Shown here piece after piece: positions 15,663-24,726 of a DNA stretch of 64,000 nucleotides. The first letter of the stretch is position 1, and each line of letters starts with the position of its first letter. The translations under genes were made by a program, and so were the position numbers. The stretch covers positions 1 to 64,000 of the forward strand of contig JAIOZI010000022.1 of assembly GCA_021740785.1 (NCBI GenBank), written 5' to 3'. The DNA comes from Melioribacteraceae bacterium. Lineage in GTDB: Bacteria > Bacteroidota > Ignavibacteria > Ignavibacteriales > Melioribacteraceae. The notes under the pieces were generated by a model. It made no database searches. It had not been told where the DNA came from and saw nothing but the letters and a program-made list of their open reading frames with translations.

Positions 15663-17057
15663 TTACTTCCTGTATTTTGAAATAAATTCTTCCACTTCCG
15701 GCAAGCCTCCTTGATATATAAGATACCCGTTGCTCGGTTCCCGTTCTGTTGTTTCGCCTGCTACCGGGGTCAGCATAATTTCTTTAACTTTTTCAAGATC
15801 ACCGGTTTGACCAAGCGCCCAGCCCAATTTTACATAAGCGACTTCGGGCAGCATATTTGCCGCCGGAACAACTCCCAATTGCAGCATCTCCCGACCGGTT
15901 TCATAAACATACATCTGGACGTATCCCCACAAAGTTTGTACAGTCATATAAACCGCAACATTTTTTTCTTGTGCACGTTTGAGTGCGGCATACGCAGGTT
16001 TGTTTACGTGACCAAGTCCCGTTCCCGCAATCACGATACCCTTGTAACCATTATCGATCAGTGAATCAATAATATCCGGCTGCATATTTGGGTAATAATA
16101 AACGATACTAACTTTTTCTTCAAAGACTGCATTTATCTCAACGTTTTTATCTTTGCGCCTTTTCTTATAATCTTTTCTCAGCGGCGTTATACTCTCGCGG
16201 TCTACCTTTGCGATCGGTATATCGCCTATGGTGCGGAATGTTGACCGGTAACTAGAATGCATTTTTCTAACCCGGGTTCCCCTGTGCAGCAATCCGTATT
16301 GATCCGAAGTAGGACCGAACATACAAACCATCACTTCTGCAATATCGCTTTCCGCTGCAGTTTTTACTGCATGTATTAAATTTAATGCCGCATCGGAAGA
16401 AGGACGATCGCTGGAGCGCTGCGAACCAACCATTACAATCGGCACCGGTGAATTTTGCACCATGAATGAAAGTATAGCGGAAGTATGATGCATAACATCG
16501 GTTCCGTGACCAATTACAATTCCGTGCGCACCGTTTTCAATCTCCTTCCCGATTGCTTTGGCGGTGCCTATCCATTGTTCGGGACCCATATTTTCACTGA
16601 ACACACCATAAAGTTTTTCGGTATGGAGATTGCAGTAATCCGCTAATTCCGGAACTGAGCCGTACAACTCACCGGGTGAAAATGCAGGTATTACAGCGCC
16701 GGTTCTATAATCCAAACGGCTCGCAATTGTTCCGCCGGTTCCAAGTAATTTTACATTGGGTTTGTTTTCATCATAGGGAAATTCTTTTTCCGGTATTTTG
16801 TAATGCGCTTCTTTAAATCCGTTTATCTTTATATCAACTATCGACCGGGCGGCAATTCCTATGTTGTATCCGACCGGCATTTTTAATACAATATGAAGAT
16901 TATCTGCAGTTTCGGAACGCGGAAGGATTAATCCTTTATAACTTCCCTTTGCTGTGATCAATTCCACCTCACTCCATACCGGAGCCTTAAATTTCTTTAA
17001 TACCTCAAGCGCATTACCGCTGTAACCTTTGAAGCTGTTTTCGTTAATAATTGTCAT
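15663..17057 (-). CDS. gatD: Glu-tRNA(Gln) amidotransferase subunit D, archaeal type, 464 aa
   Basis: Glutaminase subunit of the GatDE enzyme, which converts Glu-tRNA(Gln) to Gln-tRNA(Gln). An N-terminal beta domain (about 25-85) precedes an asparaginase-like domain. Active-site residues can be read: Thr110 in LGTGGTIAS, Thr186-Asp187 in GHGTDVMHHT and Lys265 in RVRKMHSSYR. The last is a GatD mark rather than a plain asparaginase one. Length fits the family. It lies 104 bp downstream of gatE on the same strand. GatDE is classically archaeal, while bacteria use GatCAB, so its presence here is notable. I see no frameshift or missing residue. Confidence 0.9.
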   Translation of the reverse strand: MTIINENSFKGYSGNALEVLKKFKAPVWSEVELITAKGSYKGLILPRSETADNLHIVLKMPVGYNIGIAARSIVDIKINGFKEAHYKIPEKEFPYDENKPNVKLLGTGGTIASRLDYRTGAVIPAFSPGELYGSVPELADYCNLHTEKLYGVFSENMGPEQWIGTAKAIGKEIENGAHGIVIGHGTDVMHHTSAILSFMVQNSPVPIVMVGSQRSSDRPSSDAALNLIHAVKTAAESDIAEVMVCMFGPTSDQYGLLHRGTRVRKMHSSYRSTFRTIGDIPIAKVDRESITPLRKDYKKRRKDKNVEINAVFEEKVSIVYYYPNMQPDIIDSLIDNGYKGIVIAGTGLGHVNKPAYAALKRAQEKNVAVYMTVQTLWGYVQMYVYETGREMLQLGVVPAANMLPEVAYVKLGWALGQTGDLEKVKEIMLTPVAGETTEREPSNGYLIYQGGLPEVEEFISKYRK

Positions 17058-17161
17058 TTTTTACCACGCAGTGTTTTCAATTTTATCAAGGTTTTTGTAA
17101 TTACTTTATTTTCCAATCCCGCTAAAAATTTCGATTCAACAAAATCTTACAATTATTGTCA

Positions 17162-19072
17162 CTAGAGAATATTGTTTAGAACTCTGCTTATTTCTTCACC
17201 GCTGATGCTGACGCGCAATCGATTCATAACTTCACCCATTATTATATCTTTTCTTTTTTCATCATTATTAATCTTCAACCCATTTACAGCGTCAATTGAT
17301 TCGCGAATAATGTTATCAATTTCATTTTTAGTGCGTGGTTTCGGAAGCATTTCGGGATAAAACTTTCCACGGATTAACGACTTTTTGAGTACCGGTAAAA
17401 TCCCGTCACGCGAAATTAACTTCAAGGAATATGCATCAAAAATTTCACTAAACATTTCTTCGGTTATCAGGTTTATATCATACCCTTTTCTTTTCAATCT
17501 TTTCGGAAATTGAATTATCGTAACTGCTGCAAGTGTCGGATTAATATTCTTCTCATTAACCAATTGTTTAAACAATTCCGCAAATTGAGAAATGGCAAGC
17601 GGTCTGCGGGTATCTTCCGGGATGCCCAGTTCAGCATACCATTTTTCCCTTACCCAGTAAAGTTCGGGAACACGCATTCTTATCAATTTAATTCTTTCGG
17701 GAGCTATCATTATCGGAGGCAGATCGGTATCGGGATACATTCTATCGGCTCCCGGCAATATGCGTTCAAAACCATTTGTTCCATCGCTAAGCGCCTGACG
17801 GGTTTCGGACGGGATTCCGGTTGCAGCTTCCTTCGCCCGAATAATTATTTCCTTTACGGCTGTATCCGTATCGTCTTCATCTCCCCATACAAGAACCATT
17901 GTATCATCATCTCCGGCTCCAACCGTTTTTTTTACAAGCCGCCATTCGGAGGAAATAAGGTTATCTCCTTTGCTGTCGGAATGTGCAAGGTTTGGTATTG
18001 TAGTTAGACAGGCAATAACTCTTATCCTATCTGAGATTTCTTTTGAAAAATATGTATCCGTCTGAGTCTGCCAATGAAGCAAGTCTTTGAATCCTTTCAA
18101 AACAACACATTTAATTTTCAGATTTTGTTCAACTGCTTTTTCTAGCGGGAGATAATTCGGATGCTTAATCAAACCGGTAATATCATAGCTCTCGGCTTCA
18201 AATGTACCGGGAGTGATTCCCCGCCGCTTTAGTTCTTCTCTTAATCTCAAAAGATTCCACTGGCGCATAGCTTCGTTATAAGTGAGCAGCGGTATCATGG
18301 GGAGACGCGGAACACCTTTGATTTCAATCCTCGTTCCGCCGTCAACACTTACGTTAACATCCTGCCTTGCCGCGCCAATTCCACGTCGTACTTTATGAGT
18401 GCTTCTGACTAAGTTGCTCAAGATTTTTCCTACCTCTGCAACTTCAACTGGTGTTTTCATATTTGGTCCGGTTACCGTTTCGATGAGCGGCATGCCCAAG
18501 CGGTCTGCAACATAAATTCTTTGGTGACCGGTATCATTAACTTCGCGGCATGAATCTTCTTCAATTGATAACTGAACAATTTCTATTTCACGATCTTTGT
18601 ATGGAATCTTGCCGTCAACCGCAAAGACTGCAGTTCTTTGAAATCCTGTTGGAATACTACCGTCGAGATATTGTTTCCGGGTAATGTGAATCTCGTCGAC
18701 AATGTTGCAGCCGTAAAGCAGACCAATTTCAATCGATATATCCAGAGCCTGATCATTAATTAGGAACGGGGGCGTATCATCCATTTCATATGTGCATACA
18801 GTGTCGCGGTTTATCCTGTAAATAATATTTTTCTTCGTCTTGAATTCCATTAAAGCCGTGCCGTCGTATTCACCCAATTCGGAAAGTGTCGGACGCATAT
18901 GCCGCAATATTTCAGCATCATACTTATCACTGTATAACCCGGCGGGGCACCGGCAGAACAATTTTTTGTCTGTTAGCAGCTGCTGATGGATTTCCAAACC
19001 GGATTTAAAACCAACTTCGGCATAATCTTCATCTGTCATTTGCTCGAATGGCTTAAAGATAAAATCTTTCAT
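17162..19072 (-). CDS. gatE: Glu-tRNA(Gln) amidotransferase subunit E, archaeal type, 636 aa
   Basis: tRNA-binding and amidating subunit of GatDE. The start GLEIHQQLLTDKKLFCRCP (about residues 26-43) is the GatB/GatE kinase-like signature, and the Cys pair belongs to its zinc site. The chain is about 150 residues longer than GatB because it contains the AspRS-like insert (about 270-420) found only in GatE. The C-terminal YqeY-like tRNA-binding tail ends at SISGEEISRVLNNIL. It precedes gatD, so both subunits are encoded together. The insert is what separates this from a bacterial GatB. Confidence 0.9.
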   Translation of the reverse strand: MKDFIFKPFEQMTDEDYAEVGFKSGLEIHQQLLTDKKLFCRCPAGLYSDKYDAEILRHMRPTLSELGEYDGTALMEFKTKKNIIYRINRDTVCTYEMDDTPPFLINDQALDISIEIGLLYGCNIVDEIHITRKQYLDGSIPTGFQRTAVFAVDGKIPYKDREIEIVQLSIEEDSCREVNDTGHQRIYVADRLGMPLIETVTGPNMKTPVEVAEVGKILSNLVRSTHKVRRGIGAARQDVNVSVDGGTRIEIKGVPRLPMIPLLTYNEAMRQWNLLRLREELKRRGITPGTFEAESYDITGLIKHPNYLPLEKAVEQNLKIKCVVLKGFKDLLHWQTQTDTYFSKEISDRIRVIACLTTIPNLAHSDSKGDNLISSEWRLVKKTVGAGDDDTMVLVWGDEDDTDTAVKEIIIRAKEAATGIPSETRQALSDGTNGFERILPGADRMYPDTDLPPIMIAPERIKLIRMRVPELYWVREKWYAELGIPEDTRRPLAISQFAELFKQLVNEKNINPTLAAVTIIQFPKRLKRKGYDINLITEEMFSEIFDAYSLKLISRDGILPVLKKSLIRGKFYPEMLPKPRTKNEIDNIIRESIDAVNGLKINNDEKRKDIIMGEVMNRLRVSISGEEISRVLNNIL

Positions 19073-19330
19073 TTCGCTTCCTTGATGATTAGGTAAGGTA
19101 AAGTGTGATTGAGAAATAAGAAGATATTAAGTAAGTAATCTGTATTCATGAACTCCAGAAAATATCGGATAATTAAGTGTTCAAATTACTTACATCGTTT
19201 ATGAGTTGCAACATGGCTTTATTAAATTGAATAACAACTCTATCTCAAGTAACCGCTTGATTTTTTTTTAGAATTGTATTCAACAAGAAAAATATATTTT
19301 GCCGCCTGATTACTCGATTCCGAATATGTT

Positions 19331-21202
19331 TTATTGTTTCATCTTGCGCGGCTTTATCATATTCTCGGGCGCAAGAAGGTTATCCAATTCTACCTTGCTC
19401 AGCAATTTTTTCTCCAATACAAGTTCATATACCCCGCGGTTGGTTTTAAGCGCTTCTTGTGCAAGCGATGTGCTGACTTCATAACCCAGCACCGGGTTTA
19501 ATGCCGTTACCAATCCAATGCTGCCCTCAACAAGCTGGCGGCATCTCTCTTCGTTTGCCGTAATACCGTCTATACATTTATAAGTAAGAGTCATCATTCC
19601 GTTCTTCAGCATTTCTATCGATTCAAATATACTTTGAACGATTACCGGTTCCATGACATTTAACTGAAGCTGTCCCGCTTCCGCGGCGAGTGTTACGGTT
19701 AAATCATTACCGATAACCTTAAACGCGATTTGATTAACAACTTCGGGAATAACGGGATTTACTTTCCCAGGCATTATTGAAGAACCGGGCTGCATCGGCG
19801 GCAGGTTAATTTCATTTATCCCTGTCCGCGGTCCCGACGAAAGCAAGCGAAGATCATTCGACATTTTCGAGAGTTTAACCGCAAGCCGTTTAATTGCGGA
19901 TGAGTACATCACAAACGCACCGGTATCTTGTGTCGCTTCAACTAAATTTTGTGCAAGTTTTAAATCATGACCCGATATTTCCCTCATATATTTTATGCAC
20001 TTCTCGCCGTAATCGGGATCTGCATTAATTCCGGTACCAATTGCGGTTGCGCCCATATTTACTTCGAGAAACAAATCGGCATTCTGTTTTAATCTTTGAA
20101 TCTCCTCTTCAAATGTAACGGCATACGCTTCGAATTCCTGTCCCAGTGTCATCGGCACGGCATCCTGTAACTGGGTTCTGCCCATTTTCAATATATGAGA
20201 AAACTCTTCGGCTTTTTTATGAAGTGATTTAATGAGTAACTGCAAAACTTCAACAAGTTTTTCATTTGCATTAATTATAGCGAGTTTTACTGCCGTAGGA
20301 TAAGCGTCATTTGTTGATTGTGAAAGATTTACATGGTTATTCGGATGGCAATATTTGTATTCACCTTTCTCATATTCCAATATTTCCAATGCACGGTTTG
20401 CAATCACTTCGTTTGCGTTCATATTGGTTGATGTGCCTGCGCCGCCTTGTACCATATCAACAACAAAAAATGAGTGATGCTTTCCGTTTAGTATTTCATT
20501 GCATGCTTGAATTATTGCATCGGAAACCGGTTTGGATAATAGCCCCAATTCAAAATTGGCTTTTGCCGCAGCCATTTTAACGATTGCAAGAGCTTCAATT
20601 ATAACCGGGTAAAAATTTAGCGGAACTCCGCTTATGTTAAAGTTTTCTAATGCACGAAGCGTTTGAATTCCATATAAATATTCATGAGGAACTTCTCTAT
20701 CGCCGAGTAAATCATGCTCCGACCGGGTTCTTCCCGAAAGGTATTGATGCGCAACGTTAATTACTCTTGTATTTGCCTGACGCATACGCCGCGAGATTAC
20801 ACGTGCCACATGCGAAAATATTTTCAGTGCAATCGCGCCGTGTTTTTCGATAAGTGCGGTAAACTTTTCCCGGCTGATAAAAAGAGCCGTAGTTCTTAAT
20901 AAAGCCCGTGCGGATGTAGAATGAGGAGAATCATCAAGAAGCGAGCCCTCGCCGAGAAAATCATATTTGCTGAAAAAGGCTAAACGTTTTTCATCACCGA
21001 AGGAAGTCCGCTTGAACAGTTCAACCTCGCCGTCAAATATTACATAAAGATTACGCCGAGGATTGTTCTCGCTGAAAAGGAGTTCCGAAGTGTCAAAAGT
21101 TTTTTCTTCAAAATTTTCAGCAAGCAGATTTATTTCTTCTGCATTTAATTCCTTAAAAAGAGCTACACTCTTTAAAAATTCTTGAACAAGATTTACTTCC
21201 AT
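19331..21202 (-). CDS. aspA: cNMP-binding-like domain fused to aspartate ammonia-lyase, 623 aa
   Basis: The C-terminal 460 residues form an aspartase that deaminates aspartate to fumarate. The fumarase/aspartase signature GSSIMPGKVNPV is at 473-484; QGGAGTSTNMN (252-262) and NLSQSTNDAYP (292-302) are substrate-site segments, and the latter group favours aspartase over fumarase. The N-terminal 145 residues are a cyclic-nucleotide-binding fold (DGEVELFKR, then FLGEGSLL). The nucleotide cassette usually ends in PRSA; here it reads SPHSTSAR, so the key Arg is shifted or lost and the ligand is uncertain. This fusion suggests allosteric control of the enzyme by a small ligand. A GGAGAGGGT ribosome site precedes the start. 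Confidence 0.88.
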   Translation of the reverse strand: MEVNLVQEFLKSVALFKELNAEEINLLAENFEEKTFDTSELLFSENNPRRNLYVIFDGEVELFKRTSFGDEKRLAFFSKYDFLGEGSLLDDSPHSTSARALLRTTALFISREKFTALIEKHGAIALKIFSHVARVISRRMRQANTRVINVAHQYLSGRTRSEHDLLGDREVPHEYLYGIQTLRALENFNISGVPLNFYPVIIEALAIVKMAAAKANFELGLLSKPVSDAIIQACNEILNGKHHSFFVVDMVQGGAGTSTNMNANEVIANRALEILEYEKGEYKYCHPNNHVNLSQSTNDAYPTAVKLAIINANEKLVEVLQLLIKSLHKKAEEFSHILKMGRTQLQDAVPMTLGQEFEAYAVTFEEEIQRLKQNADLFLEVNMGATAIGTGINADPDYGEKCIKYMREISGHDLKLAQNLVEATQDTGAFVMYSSAIKRLAVKLSKMSNDLRLLSSGPRTGINEINLPPMQPGSSIMPGKVNPVIPEVVNQIAFKVIGNDLTVTLAAEAGQLQLNVMEPVIVQSIFESIEMLKNGMMTLTYKCIDGITANEERCRQLVEGSIGLVTALNPVLGYEVSTSLAQEALKTNRGVYELVLEKKLLSKVELDNLLAPENMIKPRKMKQ

Positions 21203-21204
21203 TT

Positions 21205-21339
21205 CTAACCCTCTCCTTTACTGTCGTTGGAATTTTTCTTTTTATGTTTCTTCTTCCGCGTATATACCTTTTTATCTTTTTCAACCTTAGGAGGTTTCTG
21301 CGGAACCGGTATTCTTAGTTTTGGTTTTTTCTTTTTCAT
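21205..21339 (-). CDS. small basic protein, 44 aa
   Basis: An ATG at 21337-21339 opens a 44-codon frame ending 2 bp before the aspartase start. The product is extremely lysine-rich (MKKKKPKLRIPVPQ at the start, KKKHKKKNS near the end) and contains a PVPQKPPK segment. Small basic proteins with a PVPQKP motif occur in related bacteria and may bind RNA or ribosomes, but that is inference from composition. The stop context doubles as the ribosome site of the aspartase gene, which argues for co-translation. It is too short for most gene finders. Confidence 0.55.
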   Translation of the reverse strand: MKKKKPKLRIPVPQKPPKVEKDKKVYTRKKKHKKKNSNDSKGEG

Positions 21340-21412
21340 AATTATTTTGAAAATGCTTTTTGAAACCTAATTAACGGATTCGGTGTAATCAAGAAAAAGA
21401 TTTTACGTAATG

Positions 21413-21498
21413 TTAATCCCAAAAATTCATTGGAAATAAATTTTTGCCGTTGGCTGCTCATAAAATGTTTAAAAAAACATTTTATGTTACGGGATTAA
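21413..21498. promoter_or_regulatory. nested inverted repeats in a divergent gap
   Basis: A perfect 12-bp inverted repeat, CATAAAATGTTT at 21459-21470 and AAACATTTTATG at 21475-21486, encloses a loop AAAA. It is itself enclosed by TTAATCCC at 21413-21420 and GGGATTAA at 21491-21498. It sits between the divergent starts at 21339 and 21558, so an operator or an mRNA leader fold is possible; it is not followed by a T-run. Confidence 0.5.
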
Positions 21499-21557
21499 TA
21501 ATAACACAATTGTTTTGATTTTATAATTATTTTTGATGTAATTACAGCAAGTCAATT

Positions 21558-23210
21558 ATGAAAATTACTCGTCCGATATACATATTACTAATTGCCGTAA
21601 ATGTGTTAATTGCTCAAGCCCCTAATAATTTACCTGATGCGCTTATGAGTATTTCGGGACAAGCAATAAAACGGCATCTCGATTTTTTAGGCAGCGACCT
21701 GTTTGAGGGAAGAGGCACCGGAACAACAGGCGGAAACCTTGCGGCAAAATATCTTGCACAGGAGCTTAATAAAATCGGTTTGGAACCGGTGGGATCAGGC
21801 GGGACTTACTATCAGCACATCCCGATGCACGGAAGCACAGCATTAAATTCATCTAAGTTAGAAGTTTTCACTGAAGGTACGAGTGTCGTACTTGAGCTTT
21901 GGAGTGACTATTTACTTTTTAAATCCGGTGATCAGACCTTTACACCCAATCCGATACCACTTGTCTTTGTCGGTTACGGCATTAACGCCCCGGAATTCGA
22001 CTACAATGATTATCAATCTATTGATGCCGAGGGTAAAATAGTTGTCTTCTTAGATGGTGAACCAATCTCCGATAATGACGATTATTTTAACGGTGCCGCA
22101 CCGTCAATTCATTCATCACCGGAAGCTAAACAGCGGACAGCTTTATCAAGAGGCGCCCGCGGTTCGATATTAATACCGGAATTAAAAAATGACGGAAATT
22201 CCGATTGGCAAAATCTTATCCGCGAATTCAAATTTGAAAATGTGACATTAGCTTATTCTGCAACCGGGAGTTTAAGCTTATTAATAAATCCCAAAGCGGC
22301 AGAAAAGATTTTTCAAAAATCCGGGAAAAGTTACAGCGATATTTTATCGATGCATGATGAAATGCGTATGACAAGTTTTGATTTGAGTTCTTCGATTTCC
22401 TTTAAGGGAGAATTTAAAAGAAGAGATTTTATTGCGCCCAATGTTGTAGGCATGATTGAAGGCAGCGACCCGGAATTACGCAACACTTATGTTTTAATTT
22501 CAGCTCATTATGATCATCTTGGAATCGGACCCGCGGTTAAAGGAGATTCGATTTATAACGGAGTTTTTGATAATGCAGTAGGAGCAGCCGGGTTATTGGA
22601 AATTGCACGGGTTGTAAATTCATTAGATGTAAAACCGAAAAGGTCAATCGTCTTTTTGCTGTTAACCGGCGAGGAAAAAGGATTGCTCGGATCACAATAT
22701 TATGTCGATCATCCGATTTTTCCACTGTATAAAACAGTAGCAAATATTAATGTTGATGGCGTTGCGCTGTGGGATAATTTCAAGTCGATTGTTGCGCTGG
22801 GTGAAAATTATTCCACCATTCAATCCTTCGTTTATGAGACTGCAGATAAATTCGATCTGGATGTTGTTCCAATTCCGGAACAATTTATGCAGTTGGAATC
22901 ATTCAGCCGATCGGATCAAATTTCTTTTGCGAATGCGGGAATACCTTCTGTGCTAATTTATGAGGGTCCGGATTATGTTAACATGACTTACCAAGAAGGA
23001 ATCGAGAAGTTGATTTTTTACAGCGACAGCATTTATCACACACCGTTTGATGATTTGAATCAGCACTTAAATTTAGAGGCTGCGGTTCAGCATCTCCAAA
23101 TCATCCTTGACGTTGCTTACTCAATCGCCGATTCCGAAACAGAGCCCGAGTGGAAACCGGGATCACCCTTTATTAATGCCCGTTTAAGATCAATTGCCGA
23201 GAGAAGATGA
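21558..23210 (+). CDS. M28 family zinc metallopeptidase, 550 aa
   Basis: A secreted aminopeptidase or carboxypeptidase-like enzyme. The signal peptide covers about residues 1-20 and ends in LIAQAP. A PA-like insert lies at about 100-250. The peptidase core shows the zinc ligands HYDHLG (317-322), FDNAVG with Asp338 and TGEEKGLLGSQYY with Glu372-373, and a later histidine in SIYHTPFDD. That is the M28 pattern. No sorting domain is present at the C-terminus, so it is probably periplasmic. The stop overlaps the following lipoprotein gene in ATGA. Confidence 0.88.
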   Translation: MKITRPIYILLIAVNVLIAQAPNNLPDALMSISGQAIKRHLDFLGSDLFEGRGTGTTGGNLAAKYLAQELNKIGLEPVGSGGTYYQHIPMHGSTALNSSKLEVFTEGTSVVLELWSDYLLFKSGDQTFTPNPIPLVFVGYGINAPEFDYNDYQSIDAEGKIVVFLDGEPISDNDDYFNGAAPSIHSSPEAKQRTALSRGARGSILIPELKNDGNSDWQNLIREFKFENVTLAYSATGSLSLLINPKAAEKIFQKSGKSYSDILSMHDEMRMTSFDLSSSISFKGEFKRRDFIAPNVVGMIEGSDPELRNTYVLISAHYDHLGIGPAVKGDSIYNGVFDNAVGAAGLLEIARVVNSLDVKPKRSIVFLLLTGEEKGLLGSQYYVDHPIFPLYKTVANINVDGVALWDNFKSIVALGENYSTIQSFVYETADKFDLDVVPIPEQFMQLESFSRSDQISFANAGIPSVLIYEGPDYVNMTYQEGIEKLIFYSDSIYHTPFDDLNQHLNLEAAVQHLQIILDVAYSIADSETEPEWKPGSPFINARLRSIAERR

Positions 23211-24043
23211 AAACATTGTTGATAAAAATTTCACTGATGATTCTTACTATCATAACAGTTTCATGCAGTTCTGAAACATACACGGTAGGAACAATAAAAA
23301 TCAAAGGTTCCGATACAATGCTTCCGTTAACGGAAATGCTTGCGGAAGAATACATGAAAAATCACCCGGGAATTTCAATTTATGTAAGCGGCGGCGGTAC
23401 AACATCCGGAATCAAATCGCTGATAAATGGTGAGATTGATATTTGTACTGCTTCGCGAAATTTAAATGCCGGAGAAGCGAAAACGCTCGCAGAATATTAC
23501 GGTACAATAGGAATGTTTTTCCTCGTAGCAAAAGATGCATTGAGCGTATATGTAAATGAAAAGAACCCTGTTAAAAATTTCACTGCGGAAGAACTCGCAA
23601 AAATATTTTCTTGCGAGATAACCAATTGGAAAGAATTAGGCGGAAACGATGAACCGGTTAAGGTAATAATTCGTCCCCCTAACTCAGGCACTCATCAATA
23701 CTTCCGTGAGCATATTTTGGATGAACGAGAATACTGCCACGATGCGGTAATTATGCCGACAACCGATCAAATAATCGAAGAAGTGAGTGACAGCAAAAAC
23801 GCAATCGGTTACGGCGGCATTGGATTTCAAGATGATGTTATTCATGCATCGATTAACGGTGTTGCTCCGTCGGAAGATAACGCGCGGAATGATAAGTATC
23901 CGCTTACCCGGTACCTTCATTTTTTTACATCAAAAACACCGAAAGGAAATGTAAAGGAATTTATCGATTGGGTTCTTTCTCCGGATGGACAAAAAATCAT
24001 CAAAGCTTCGGGTTACATACCGCTCTGGGAAATCTCATTTTGA
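23207..24043 (+). CDS. PstS-like phosphate-binding lipoprotein, 278 aa
   Basis: A periplasmic solute-binding protein, type II fold, related to PstS. The signal peptide ends in lipobox TVSC (Cys20). The anion-site segments are IKGSDTMLPL (residues 31-40), SGGGTTSGIKSL and PNSGTHQYF, which contact phosphate in PstS. It is not in a transport operon; instead it shares translation coupling with an M28 peptidase. A complete pst operon with its own PstS lies at 34431-38812, so this orphan may scavenge phosphate or another oxyanion. A duplication followed by specialisation is likely but not shown. Confidence 0.82.
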   Translation: MKTLLIKISLMILTIITVSCSSETYTVGTIKIKGSDTMLPLTEMLAEEYMKNHPGISIYVSGGGTTSGIKSLINGEIDICTASRNLNAGEAKTLAEYYGTIGMFFLVAKDALSVYVNEKNPVKNFTAEELAKIFSCEITNWKELGGNDEPVKVIIRPPNSGTHQYFREHILDEREYCHDAVIMPTTDQIIEEVSDSKNAIGYGGIGFQDDVIHASINGVAPSEDNARNDKYPLTRYLHFFTSKTPKGNVKEFIDWVLSPDGQKIIKASGYIPLWEISF

Positions 24044-24706
24044 GTTTATCAAACTTTGATTGAAAATCTTTCCCAACAGTTCCAAATCAATATTGTGCCC
24101 GCCTTCATAATTGATAAAGCTGCAGTTAATACCGGCTGATTTTACCCTCTCAATTTCCTCATCAACTTTTTCCGGTTTGATAAATTGATCGTGATTCCCG
24201 ATACAAATTGTAATCTTCGTATCTGCAGATTTTTCTTTTATCCCTGTCAATTCAACATCATGAGGCAAACCTCCGCCCCAAAGAATTATCTGATTGAAAT
24301 CAACTTGCTCTTGAGAAAACCAACGCATTAAAGTTGCAGTTCCCTGCGAAAAACCGAGTGCGTTAAATTTCACATTCTGATTTGATAACTGAATTTTTAT
24401 TTTACTGATAAGTGAAGTGAGATATGCGTTATTGTCTTCAATATCTTTTTCCCAGTCTTCTTTTGTCATCCATGAAGCGCCAACTTTTCCGCTGAAACCT
24501 TTTAAATAAAATCTGTGTGTTCCTTCCGGGGCAATAATTACGGTTTCATCATTAACAAACTTTTCGAAAATATTAATAAAATCACCGGCAAGCTGACCAT
24601 AACCGTGCAGCACAAACCAAACCGATTTGGTTTTACTCGAAAATGTTCCAAGCCGGTAATAACGGGCTGATTTCTTTATGGTAATGTGTTCGATTAATGC
24701 TTCCAA
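24035..24706 (-). CDS. alpha/beta hydrolase, phospholipase/carboxylesterase type, 223 aa
   Basis: A cytoplasmic serine hydrolase. The nucleophile elbow is GFSQG with Ser120; the oxyanion segment LHGYGQLAGDF is at 33-43; a likely acid is Asp in GNHDQFIKPEKV and the His is in EGGHNID near residue 204. This arrangement matches the carboxylesterase/phospholipase family (Abhydrolase_2). No signal peptide. It converges on the PstS-like gene, overlapping it by 9 bp at the stops, and lies 20 bp downstream of alaS on the same strand, so it may be read through from alaS. Substrate unknown. Confidence 0.8.
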   Translation of the reverse strand: MEALIEHITIKKSARYYRLGTFSSKTKSVWFVLHGYGQLAGDFINIFEKFVNDETVIIAPEGTHRFYLKGFSGKVGASWMTKEDWEKDIEDNNAYLTSLISKIKIQLSNQNVKFNALGFSQGTATLMRWFSQEQVDFNQIILWGGGLPHDVELTGIKEKSADTKITICIGNHDQFIKPEKVDEEIERVKSAGINCSFINYEGGHNIDLELLGKIFNQSLINSK

Positions 24707-24726
24707 TTATTAGACTGTCTTTGAAA

